A DNA stretch of 64,000 nucleotides, taken from Neoarius graeffei (lineage: Eukaryota; Chordata; Actinopteri; Siluriformes; Ariidae). Below, one piece after another: positions 55,601 to 64,000 of this stretch. Every line of letters starts with the position of its first letter. Position 1 is the stretch's first letter. A program made the position numbers and the translations under genes. The DNA lies in NCBI RefSeq assembly GCF_027579695.1, contig NC_083575.1, positions 31,788,882 through 31,852,881 of the forward strand. The letters run 5' to 3'. The notes under the pieces are model-generated. The model was not told the origin of the DNA. It saw only the letters and a program-made list of their open reading frames with translations, and did no database searches.

Positions 55601-57741
55601 CTGGAAAAATCCCAAGGGAGTCTGGAGCCAGATTCGTGACGTTACCTGCGGAAGCGCCAGCAGGCTGTGAGAGCTTTGCACGGTTTCAGTGCACAGCCTG
55701 TGTAGACCAAGCACTCCCATTTCTTTCATTGTCCGGTCTTTTGGGAAACGGAGTACTAATCCCAACAAGATCGGTGTTGCTACACCCTCCTATGATACAT
55801 CTGTTAACCATTTTAATAATTATGCGATAACGAAGAAATTTGCAGAAAACCACCAGGTCGTTTTCTCATAAACAAACCAGTGCTGACGTAGGATTCAGAG
55901 GGAGGCGTCCCGCATGCAACGTCACGAAAATCAGTGTTTGCCGGGAAATCCAAATGCCAAGTTTTTTCAGAGGCAGACGAATTCGGATCAAATGGCTTGA
56001 TTTCAACTGAATTTTTCTGGTATTGCGCAAGGTAAAAAAATTGCAGAGAATGCAGAATGTTAGATATTTGACCAAAGTTTAATATAAAATAGAATTACAT
56101 TGATCTTGCTCCTGAATTTACCCATGATATGCACTTTAAAGACTGAGTCAGAGTCTTCAAAAAATAGTCACTGAGCCATGCGCTTCTCTTCATACCAGAG
56201 ATAAGTAATCAAATCCACCGTCAAGTTGACAATACGCGTTAATGCCATAAAGGCTTAACTAGGTTCACTTCGGTGTCAATCACTAACAGTTATTGAGAAT
56301 GATGATCAAAGGATTGATAAACTGATGAAATGACTGCTGACATCGTTGGTGATTTGCAGCACATGAATGAACTGAATGCTGAAGACTTAAGGCCAATTTA
56401 TGCTAACAACCCAGTCCTCGCAGATAGCGTCTGCGTAGCCCCCCCCCTTCGCAGACGCTCTGCGCGCACCTCCCAAAAATTGTGACCACTGCAGAAGCCT
56501 CACAGACAAGAGAGCTCTGATTGGTCCACTCTACATCCGCTGTACACGCACTTCCGCTTCTCTACTTTCCCGGTTTGGTTTGTGTTCACGACCGCCATTT
56601 TTAAAAACACGAGTGAAGATGGAGCAGCACGAAGAGCGGTTGATCGAGGAAGTGAGGAAGTACGTACATCTATACGACTCCAGTTCTAGTCATTATAAGT
56701 ACCCGGAGGATAAACACTCCACTAACCACACCCACCAACTACTCCTAGCGACTTCGCGCCCCCTTGCGTTATGGACCCGGTGAATAACATCGCGCACGCC
56801 TATTACTCCCCGCTCTACGATAAATTACAACTGTCTGCGAAAAGCTATCTGCGAAAGCCTTGTCGCAAGAGCATGCAGAGGCCCTTAGAAAACATCATGA
56901 GTCAGTGGGTAGACATTGACAGTGATACACCGGTAACCTCCATCATTTCTCTAACAGATGAAAAAATCCTCACCTCCATTTGTGATCTTTTAACTCAGTC
57001 AGTGAACTGTGATGAACTCCTCACGTTACCTGCTTGTTCAACCTCACTCCTTGTTGTGCACGGTTGAAACTTGGCCACGCCCTCACTGCCACATGTACCT
57101 TTACAAAGTTTATTGTATTCACATTTTTATGGCATTGAAAAGTGACATTTACTCTGTAAATGTGTAAGTGAATTATGTGTAAATATAAATTAAACACAGT
57201 TGGTAATAGTGAGTGTTTGGTGTAACAAGTGGGTCCATTTCAGTATTACAAACTATTTGGACACCCCCTAAGGAGTTCATTATAGCGGGTTTGTAGTGTA
57301 CATCACATAACAGCACTTTTTTGTTGACGTTTCAGCTTTTACCATAAACAACAATTTTCCTTTTTTAATATACAGGAATTCACTGTGTGTCATAGAGTGG
57401 AAGACATCAGAAAAGCCAAAACCTTTCCTTTACAACACGTATGACAACCCCTTGCAGGTGGCTGCCTACATTGGAGCCTTAAACAGTGACAAAAACTACA
57501 ACTACCAGGTATATCAATTCATATTTGCATGAGCTAATACCCCCCCCACCCAATTTACAGGTGTTAATACAGTTAAACTCCAAATGTTTGTCTCCATCTG
57601 CAGGTGGACAGTGGATTGATTGTGGTTGCCTACAAAGATGGCTCACCAGCCCACTATCACTTCCTGAAAGCGGACCAAGTGGTGCAGTATTGGGATGAAT
57701 GGCTTTTCAGACTGGAAGAATACATGGAGAAAAATGAGTGA
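43675..57741 (+). CDS. mgme1: Mitochondrial genome maintenance exonuclease 1, four coding exons
   Basis: Single-strand DNA exonuclease of the PD-(D/E)xK superfamily that trims mtDNA flaps and linear ends. Exons 43675-44158, 54914-55124, 57376-57508 and 57604-57741 join in phase (GT/AG at every junction) to 321 codons plus TGA; human MGME1 has 344 aa. The N-terminus ([17 protein letters not shown]) is a plausible mitochondrial targeting peptide. Conserved blocks follow: [36 protein letters not shown], then [10 protein letters not shown] and [13 protein letters not shown]. By alignment with the human protein the catalytic D226, E239 and K241 correspond to D238, D251 and K253, so the middle acid is Glu here. 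[13 protein letters not shown] and [16 protein letters not shown] complete the fold. Introns 1 (10.8 kb) and 2 (2.3 kb) are mostly transposons. All exons are intact. Confidence 0.96.
44190..44563 (-). repeat. SINE just inside MGME1 intron 1, 13-bp TSD
   Basis: CCATTTACCTGAT at 44177-44189 and 44564-44576. Inserted 31 nt after the exon 1 donor, antisense to the gene. Confidence 0.96.
44875..45400 (-). mobile_element. Harbinger-type MITE copy 1, TSD TAA
   Basis: TAA at 44872-44874 and 45401-45403; removal restores the LINE. Inverted ends AGGCC...CTCTGCATGC and AGGCCAATTTATGC. Its minus strand carries the same MADF-like first exon (EERLIEEV) as the copy at 56390. Confidence 0.8.
46405..47808. 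mobile_element. TIR element, ends TGAGGTATTTCACC
   Basis: Inverted TGAGGTATTTCACC ends followed by TCACGTGA-type motifs and a GCCATTTTGGA/AAAACGGCGG pair. It resembles the P-like elements of the window in layout. A hAT MITE sits inside. No clear ORF. Confidence 0.7.
46896..47561. mobile_element. hAT MITE, 8-bp TSD GAAACCGG
   Basis: GAAACCGG at 46888-46895 and 47562-47569. Inverted ends TAGTGATG and CATCACTA. Contains repeated GAGCCG/CGGCTC motifs near both ends. Confidence 0.92.
49430..49810. mobile_element. 381-bp hAT MITE (level 6), 8-bp TSD TTTGTAGG
   Basis: Exact TTTGTAGG at 49422-49429 and 49811-49818. Inverted ends CAGTGCTTAATTTG and CAGCGCTTAATTTG. Contains CCGGAGCGC-type motifs and an ATT run. 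Confidence 0.95.
50000..50153 (-). pseudogene. THAP-domain exon, minus strand
   Basis: The frame reads [18 protein letters not shown] near 50150, then [20 protein letters not shown] and [10 protein letters not shown], followed by a probable donor (GAGGTAAGAC). The C2CH residues (CC...CSDH) and the FYQIP block are THAP features. The rest of the P-like transposase is absent. Confidence 0.75.
51260..52284 (+). mobile_element. TIR element with short coding remnant
   Basis: Ends TATAGAGATCTTGCAGTCAC and (inverted) TATATGGAGCACTTGCATGT, then CCGCCATCTTGTCGGTC / GACCGACAAGATGGCG. Layout as in the P-like elements nearby. It contains an exon-like ORF. Confidence 0.7.
51353..51662 (+). pseudogene. Exon-like remnant of an unidentified transposon protein
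   Basis: ATG (51353) opens [20 protein letters not shown] and reaches [11 protein letters not shown] before a frameshift near 51475. The shifted frame continues [20 protein letters not shown] and [14 protein letters not shown] to a donor (ATGG/GTAAGT) near 51662. The DPY..L / YPD.YNYLI / AYKSLDSY pattern resembles the N-terminus of fish transposon proteins that carry a YqaJ-type nuclease domain further on. That is from memory and no nuclease domain is here. Confidence 0.45.
53406..53770 (+). repeat. SINE, full length, 14-bp TSD
   Basis: AGGTTTGGAAGGCA at 53392-53405 and 53771-53784. Confidence 0.96.
53915..54360 (+). pseudogene. I-clade LINE RNase H fragment
   Basis: Frames with frameshifts read [28 protein letters not shown], then [20 protein letters not shown] and [16 protein letters not shown]. 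These are the last RNase H motifs and the following region of an I-clade LINE, similar to but diverged from the copy at 32-35 kb. The upstream RT and the 3' tail are missing. Confidence 0.8.
54367..54585 (-). repeat. SINE 3' fragment
   Basis: Reverse SINE from its CATCCATCC tail to CCTGCATGTCTTTG. The text GGAGGTTAGGTTAACTGG that follows repeats part of it in inverted order. Confidence 0.88.
55466..56140. mobile_element. 675-bp MITE, ends TTTAAAGTGCATATC
   Basis: Perfect 15-bp inverted ends TTTAAAGTGCATATC. A TTAA core lies at each end. No ORF recognised. Confidence 0.8.
56390..56884 (+). mobile_element. Harbinger-type MITE copy 2 with MADF-like first exon, TSD TTA
   Basis: TTA at 56387-56389 and 56885-56887; removal rejoins the pogo remnant in frame. 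Opposite orientation to copy 1 at 44875. From ATG (56619) it encodes [20 protein letters not shown] then SSSSHYK, like the start of the MADF/Myb-like protein that accompanies Harbinger transposases. Confidence 0.8.
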
Positions 57742-57929
57742 CTCAGATCTTGCTGATGGATCAAAAACCAACACTTCAATAATTTTCTAACTCTTTGTTC
57801 TGTTGGTCTTCCTTTCTGTTCCAAGAAAGCATCTGAGATCCGTGGAAAGCGGTGCTTTGTATGATTAACGTATCTGGAATTTTGTGTAATCTCCTATTTA
57901 TACTTTATAAAAGAAGCTTGCATTGTCTG

Positions 57930-60160
57930 TACAACCCCAAATCAGAAAAAGTTGGGATGGTATGGAAAATGCAAATAAAATAAAAAGTAGTGATTTCCTA
58001 AATTTATTATGACTTGTATTTCATTGCAGACAGTACGAGTCCAAAATATTTCATGTTTTGTCTGGTCAAGTTCATTAAAAAAAAAAATTTCCTGTTTTTC
58101 AGGCCTGCAACACATTCCAAAAAATTGGGATGGGGCAATTTAGGGCTAGTAATGAGGTAAAACAATTAATGTGATTTACGAATGGGTGATGTCAGCAGGT
58201 GATTCTGATCATGGTTTGGTACAAAATCAGTATCCAGGAAAGGCCTAGTCTTTGAGAAGCAAAGATGGGCTGGAGATCTCCAGTTTATAAACAACTGTGT
58301 CAGAAAATTATGGAACTACTTAATGTTCCTGATAGGAAGGGATTTGGGTATTTCACTCTTTATTATAATTCAACCATCTATTACAATTAAAGGATTCAGT
58401 TAATTGGAGGAATGCACCAGATATTTTCAATAGGAGACAGGTCTAAACTGCAGGCAGGCCAGTTTAGCACCTGGACTCATTACAGAGCCATGCAGTTGTA
58501 ATGTATACAGAATGTAGTTTGGCATTATTTTGCTGAAAACTCTTTCAATACCTTAGCCTTGATTAGAAATTTGAGATCCCTTATCACCCATAACCTTCAG
58601 GGATTGTTGAAAAAATGAACTGAATGCAGGGTGGCACAGTAGTTAGCACTGTCGCCTCACAGTAAGCAGGTTCCGGGTTTGAGCCCAGGGGTCTTTCTGT
58701 GTGGAGTTTGCATGTCTGCGTGGGTTTCCTCCAGGTGCTCTGGTTATCCCCCCCTCGTCCAAAGACATGCAGGTTAGGCTAACTGGTGGCTCTAAATTGA
58801 CCGTTGGTGTGAACGAGAGTGTGAATGGTTGTCTCTATGTGTCAGCCCTGCGATGATCTGGTGACTTGTCCAGGGTGTACCCTGCCTCTTGCCCAACGAC
58901 AGCAGGGATAGGCTCCAGCTTGCCTGTGACCCTGCACAGGATAAGCACTTGTGGATAACGGATAGATGAACTGAATGCTCATGCAGATTGACAAAAGCAT
59001 TGTTTCAACAACTGTCTGCAACATTTATTTCCATTCGGAGTTGCATTATCCCCCCCCCCCAAGAGCTTGTATTAACAACGGGAGAGTCGAACCTCCTGCA
59101 AAATGCCTTTTCCTGCACATCCCAAAGACTTTCAATGGGGTTAAGGTCAGGACTTTCTGGAGGCCAATTCATGTGTGAAAATGATCCCTCATGCTCCTTG
59201 AATTGCTTTCAGAATTTGAGCCAGGGGAATCCTTGCATTGTCATCTTGGAATATGCCTGTGCCATTAGGGAAGGGAAAAAAAAGTCAATTGATGTGAAAA
59301 CCTGGTCATTCAGTAGTCAGGTAGTTCAGCTGACTTGATTTTATTGCCTTATAACACTGCTGAGCCTAGACTTGTTAAACTATAGCAACCTCAGATCATA
59401 ACTGTTTCTAGAGGTTTGTACAATAGCCACTATTCATGATGGGTACATCGCTTTATGCACTTCCCTCCTTACCCTGACATGCCTATTACTCTGGGATAGG
59501 GTAAATTTGGATTCAGATGACATGACATTTTTCCACTGCTTCAGAGTCCAATCTTCAGTTGGCTAGGGAACATAAAAAGACTTGTTCCAATTAGTTTCAC
59601 TAACAACTGGTTTTCTTATGGCCGCACAGCTGGTTAGTCCTAATCCTGTGAGCTCTTGTCACATTGTGTGTAAATGCTTTTACTTTCACTATTAAAATAG
59701 GCATGAGTTCTAGTGTTATTTATCTCTCACACTGATTTCAAACATTTAAGTGATCTCCAATCATGGTCAGTCAATATTTTTTCCCTGACCACAAAGCTGA
59801 CAGTTCACCACTATCCTTTTAGGGTTTAAATAATGCATTGGACAGTTCTTTATCCAATTTCAGTAATTTAAGAAACCTCTGTAGTTGTTTTGTTTGATGC
59901 ATGCAGGCCAGTAATTTGACCCTTCTGAAACAGTAACATTTTTTTCCATGAGCACAGGATACATCTTTCTGACCTGTTTTTTTTTTAAGAAAGGAGAAGC
60001 TACTCACTGCATCAGTTAGTGTTAAAAGACTGATTAATATGTTTCAGCTGGTAATAAATCACTGCAGTAATTATCCAATCAAAGGCTCTTAATTTAAGTC
60101 CAGTGACTTCTTTTGGCCAGGCAATGCATCGTTTTATTTATTTACCAAAAAAAAAAAAGT
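57930..60160. mobile_element. Decayed Tc1/mariner-type sequence, broken by a SINE
   Basis: The left part has the ACAACCCCAAATCAGAAAAAG terminus followed by AAGTTGGGAT and a second internal GGCCTGCAACACATTCCAAA. Traces of a Tc1-type transposase gene (GATAGGAAGGGATTTGGGTA) follow. The remainder, including GCAGGCAGGCCAGTTTAGCA, looks like another related element in reverse. No intact frame or right terminus found. Confidence 0.5.
58628..58965 (+). repeat. SINE, diverged, 13-bp TSD
   Basis: ATGAACTGAATGC at 58615-58627 and 58966-58978. Shorter and more mutated than the other copies, so probably older. Confidence 0.92.
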
Positions 60161-60279
60161 GTGAAATAGCTCAGATTTACATTAAAATCTGTTTTGCACA
60201 AAAATTCATAAATTATGCCAAGCAGGTTTTCCAAAATGAAAAAAAAAAAAAAAAAGTGTTACACGAATTGCATTCAAGG

Positions 60280-62035
60280 TAAATTTTTAATTAACACATT
60301 TCTTACAGAGGGATATAGCATCACCTTGTGTAATGTATCCAGTGCAGATAAGGGACATTAAGGCTGGTAGTATGAATAATTTACTGCTGCTAAACCTTGT
60401 CCACAGACCTCCGTACTGGTGGGATGTTTAAGTTTGAATGAAGGCTACTCTCAGAGTGGAAGGGAGCCACAAGATCCAGCTCTCTTCAAAAGAGCCATCA
60501 TCCTCATTGCTATATACAAGCCACAAAATGCAGCAAGAGGAGAAAACGTCATGATTTCACATGTGCATGTGTGGAGGAAACAGCAACTGGATTCTCTGGC
60601 ATACCAAGACGTTTGCACACTATAGCCTATCAGCATGTGATGTTCATTAAAACGTGCTGTGTGTAAGAAATTTGGTCACCTGGCAAATTTATACTCCAAA
60701 TTTCAAACAAATACTGGGTAGTATATCCCCATAACGCTGTTATGAGAGACAAGAAACTACACAAATTGTTGAAACGGACAGCCAGTCAGGACGGCACTGC
60801 TATCTCATAACCTTCATGTATGCTGACAGCCTGTATAGTTTACTTGGCTCAGTTTTTAAGCAAGAAAACATCAGCAACTTGCACATCAGTAGTGGCTCAT
60901 GATACAGCAGATATGCAACTGAACCTGAGGGACAGATTGTGTCCAAATTCATATATCCTTTCTACTCTAATTGCTCATGAGTATTCATTGCTGGGAGGTG
61001 TAACGCAGCTCATGAAACAGCACGACCACGTTGTTGAAAATGATAAGTGCAATGCTAGTGCTGTCGAGAAAAATTATTTTGAATTTACATCAAATCTAAT
61101 TATAGTTACAACCTGCATACAGTGCTGCATCCATCTCCACACCCATCTTGTTTTATTTCCTCACGAGTCATTGTAATTGATGCTCGTCGCATTTGTACAT
61201 AAAAGTAAATGTTAAATACAGATCACATTTCTGCAAAGTAATATCTTTTCAAATTACTTCACCCATTTTCACAATCCTGATTCTCAGCTGAATAAGTCCC
61301 TATTGCTTCACAACACATATCAAAACAGACAGCAGAACTTGCCTTTTCTGATGATACTAGCTATTTCTGTGCACCAAATCAGTGTCAAGTAATCTGGTTT
61401 TAAAAAGTCATAGCATATAAAACCATGACATTTATAGAAATTATACACAATTTCTTTCTTTAGCAAAGGGCCAAGTCAGCTTGTGAATTAGCATCAGAGC
61501 TTCCCCAGAGCCACCGCGAAACTATTCATGAGTTACCCGATTTGTAAACCTCATACAGCGTGTCCGCACTCAACCCTGAAGCAAGATCAGAGTCTGTAAT
61601 CCACTATAACTATTGTAGAGCCTGTCAAAATACCATTGCTTGGCACTGATATTCAGTTGCTCCTGATTAAGTGCCTGATCCACCCCTTTTCCCATCTCCA
61701 AAATAATCACAAATCCAGAGCCTGTATCCTGACTGTGTATCGTCTCCTCATTACGAACAGCAGGCAGATTCCACATTACAGTGACTACCTCAGGAGGTGG
61801 GATTAGCGTAACTTAAAGAGACATTTCTGCACCGTAGTGACTTTGACAAAGCTTATTTCTTTATTCTACCAATTTTTATTTTGAACTTAAAATTCTTACA
61901 CGTAGGATGTTTAAAGGATATACAATTGATGTTTTGAGTTAACATGTACAATGTTACAGCGGTGTTTGTTTAAACAATTAAATAATTGGCTTTTGGGTAT
62001 GTGACTGGTTAACAGGTTTTACACTTTAGGGCCAC
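60280..62035. other. No gene recognised
   Basis: About 1.75 kb without repeats that I recognise and with only short ORFs (for example 60419-60625 plus, 61776-61570 minus). None shows a known domain. It could be unique intergenic DNA or a 3' UTR of a neighbouring gene. Confidence 0.4.
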
Positions 62036-62037
62036 TA

Positions 62038-62039
<2 letters not shown>

Positions 62040-62068
<29 letters not shown>
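62040..62068. repeat. Poly(A) run
   Basis: A run of about 28 A. No flanking LINE or SINE body recognised. Confidence 0.9.
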
Positions 62069-62072
<4 letters not shown>

Positions 62073-62280
62073 TTCAGTGCCACATTTTAATGAAGTTTTA
62101 GGGGCAGATGGGGTTCCTATGTAGTTTTAAAAACAATTGCTTATGATTAGTTGAAAGTTCACCTCTCCCACACAGTGTTAAAAATGTTGGAGGGGGGAGA
62201 GAGAGAGAGAGAAAACAAACAAACAAACAAACAAAAAAACCCTACCCACAACAACCACAACCCCACCACAAACCTTTACC

Positions 62281-62910
62281 CTGTCCACACTAGGGATTTT
62301 GTACCGATACGAAACTACTTTCGTACCGCAACACCTGTTCACACTAGCAACTATACCGGTACTGTAGCGGTATAACTATCAGTACGAAACCCACAAATGT
62401 ATGGGTTTCGTACTGGTACAGTAGCGCTTCGCTGTAGTGTGGACAGATGAAGCTGTTCTGTATCGATACAAATAGAATGCACATGTGAAAACGAAACGAC
62501 TGTGGAGCTACATGGAGCAAAGAAAGGGGGGAGAAAGGGAGAGGAGGAGGAGGGAGGGGGAAAGGGAGAGGAAGTGAGGGGAAGAGAAGGAAAGAGGGAG
62601 AAAGGGAAATTTGTTTTTTGTTTCTTTCTCAACTGCCTCGCGCATTTTATACGATTCAACTGAATAAACGACCACCAGAAATACAGACTGTACATTGACA
62701 AAAAGCACACACACGTCGTTTCATCCGCCATATTCTCGGAAGGAAGTTACTCGGTAACCACGGAAATATTTCGCGCACGCGCATTTCAACTACCGTGAAA
62801 GAAAACCACAAACATTTCTCGCTAGTGTGGACAGATGCACTAAACTGTACCGGTATACCTTGTATCGATACAGTTATACCACTTTCGTACCGGTATAAGT
62901 GTGAACACAG
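62281..62910. mobile_element. MITE with TACCGGTA-type palindromic motifs
   Basis: The left end CTGTCCACACTAGGGATTTT and the right CACTTATACCGGTACGAAAG (inverted) share TTCACAC/TCCACAC and GTACGAAA blocks. GTACCGGTATA motifs recur in both arms. A purine-rich run lies at 62517-62610. No ORF. Confidence 0.55.
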
Positions 62911-62914
62911 CAGT

Positions 62915-64000
62915 GTTGCCACAACACCGATCAATCACATGATGCAGTTCAAACAGGAGGTTGTGTACAAGTCCCCTATATTAGTTCCCCTTCATTACAA
63001 CCTGAGCATACTCTCAGCCATTTTCCAATTTATTTATATTTAAAAAAATAAATAAATAAAATAAAAATACCCCCACCCCAAAAACAACCACACTACATTT
63101 TATTCAATTTATTTGCAAGGATTCATCCCAACTTCTGGGGCTTTTTGTGGTACACGGTCATTCTGACTGCAAGGATTTTCTTCTTGAGTAATATTAGCAA
63201 ATCTGAATATTACCCATTTGGCAACTAATTAGCAAGTATCCCCATTACAAATTGGCTTGTAATAATGTTCACTGAATTATTAAGAGAACATAGCTAGCAG
63301 ACAGACAGACTGAGACAGGACAGACAGCAGAATAGTCAAGTGGGAGAAAAGAAAAAAAAAGCATACTGTACTTCATGTACTATGATTTAAAATTGTACAT
63401 AGTTATTATAAAAACAATGCGATCCATATTTTTATGATGAATGCATTGATTAAATGTATTCATGCTAGTTGAGATGTCCAATATAACAAACAAAATTAAA
63501 GTTGTAGTACACCAACATTTAAAAAGTATAAAAGTAATTAAATGGATTAAAATATTTAATCTTAAAGTTTCAAAATGCAAAATATAAAAAGGCATACTGA
63601 AAAGATTAAAATATTGATGGCTTCAGATGGACAAAAAGAAGAAACAAACAAACAAAAAAAGCTACTTCTTATTGGCTGTGGCAGTTCCAATCACGCAGTC
63701 ATTCACCTGGAAGATTACACAACAGACAGACAATGCAAACTGGTCAAAATGCATCACGCAGGCATCATCCCAATAACATTCAACATAAGCCACTGGAAGG
63801 TAAAACACTGACCTTACTGGCGAAGCGCAGCGAATTAAGTGACTCACTGAAACTCTCTTCTTCAGGTGAAATGTTCACAAACATCAAACTAGACATCAAA
63901 GGGAACAAAAGTCAGACATCATTCACCAGACCTTAGGGTTAATCTACATCTCAACAAATAAACTACAGAATTTAAGTACCCATAAACATGGAATTGCTTG
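62915..64000. other. No gene recognised
   Basis: AT-rich sequence with short low-complexity stretches (AGACAGACAGAC near 63300). Nothing supported as a gene or a known repeat. Confidence 0.4.

Larger units (their letters stand above)
55390..57298 (+). mobile_element. pogo/Tigger-type element in MGME1 intron 2
   Basis: Inverted ends CACTGCAAACCCCCTATAATGA and CACTACAAACCCGCTATAATGA with TA at both borders. A remnant of the transposase C-terminus is split by a [14 protein letters not shown] before it and [24 protein letters not shown] after it. Two MITEs are nested. Confidence 0.75.

Noticed and set aside
13262-58965. tRNA-like heads with good B boxes that could be called tRNA genes
   Set aside because: Each head is part of a 340-380 bp SINE with the same body and tail, and most copies have target duplications. 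They are SINE promoters, not tRNA genes.
62351-62731. Minus-strand 126-aa ORF
   Set aside because: It translates the purine-rich run and the inverted arms of a MITE and has no recognisable domain.

Overview
The window is nuclear DNA from a teleost fish. The evidence is two spliced, vertebrate-type genes for mitochondrial proteins, about a dozen copies of one tRNA-derived fish SINE, an L2 LINE with the usual fish 3' tail, Ty3/gypsy chromoviruses with C-terminal chromodomains, Tc1, hAT, P-like (THAP), Harbinger and pogo transposons, and tetranucleotide microsatellites. I cannot name the species from the sequence alone.

Only two host genes are convincing, both on the plus strand. MRPL14 (mitochondrial ribosomal protein uL14m, 142 aa) has a short non-coding first exon near 17.35 kb, a coding exon at 17550-17611 and a last exon at 21366-21732. 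MGME1 (mitochondrial genome maintenance exonuclease 1, 321 aa) has four coding exons at 43675-44158, 54914-55124, 57376-57508 and 57604-57741. Both products act in the mitochondrion: one in the large ribosomal subunit, the other in trimming mtDNA ends. Nothing suggests shared control.

Layout. 0-4.2 kb: decayed gypsy element A on the minus strand, cut by the window edge. 4.6-13.0 kb: a minus-strand L2 LINE split by gypsy element B, which has two 470-bp LTRs and a GAGAG target duplication. 13-17 kb: SINEs, diverged tandem units, an unidentified membrane-protein ORF at 14222-14671, and a fold-back element rich in GATA repeats. 17.3-21.8 kb: MRPL14, whose main intron is almost entirely one TIR element. 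22.3-25.6 kb: a second fold-back element carrying a Tc1 transposon and a MITE. 25.6-37.1 kb: a hAT-like element, a P-like THAP element, an RLE-type LINE fragment with a perfect 48-bp hairpin, a duplicated exon-like unit and an I-clade LINE. 37.4-43.4 kb: two hAT-type elements, the second with further insertions. 43.7-57.7 kb: MGME1. Its intron 1 holds an RTE LINE swollen by insertions nested up to six deep, and its intron 2 holds a pogo-type element. 57.9-64 kb: Tc1-like remnants, one SINE, one MITE and sequence I cannot assign.

Many insertions can be ordered because target duplications and the host element's sequence match on both sides. Two points stand out. One is the nested stack in MGME1 intron 1. 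The other is a self-priming signature in gypsy B: 11 nt just inside the 5' LTR are complementary to the predicted first 11 nt of the transcript. I found no protein-coding system that I could call wholly new. The best candidate for an undescribed component is the 149-aa ORF at 14222-14671.
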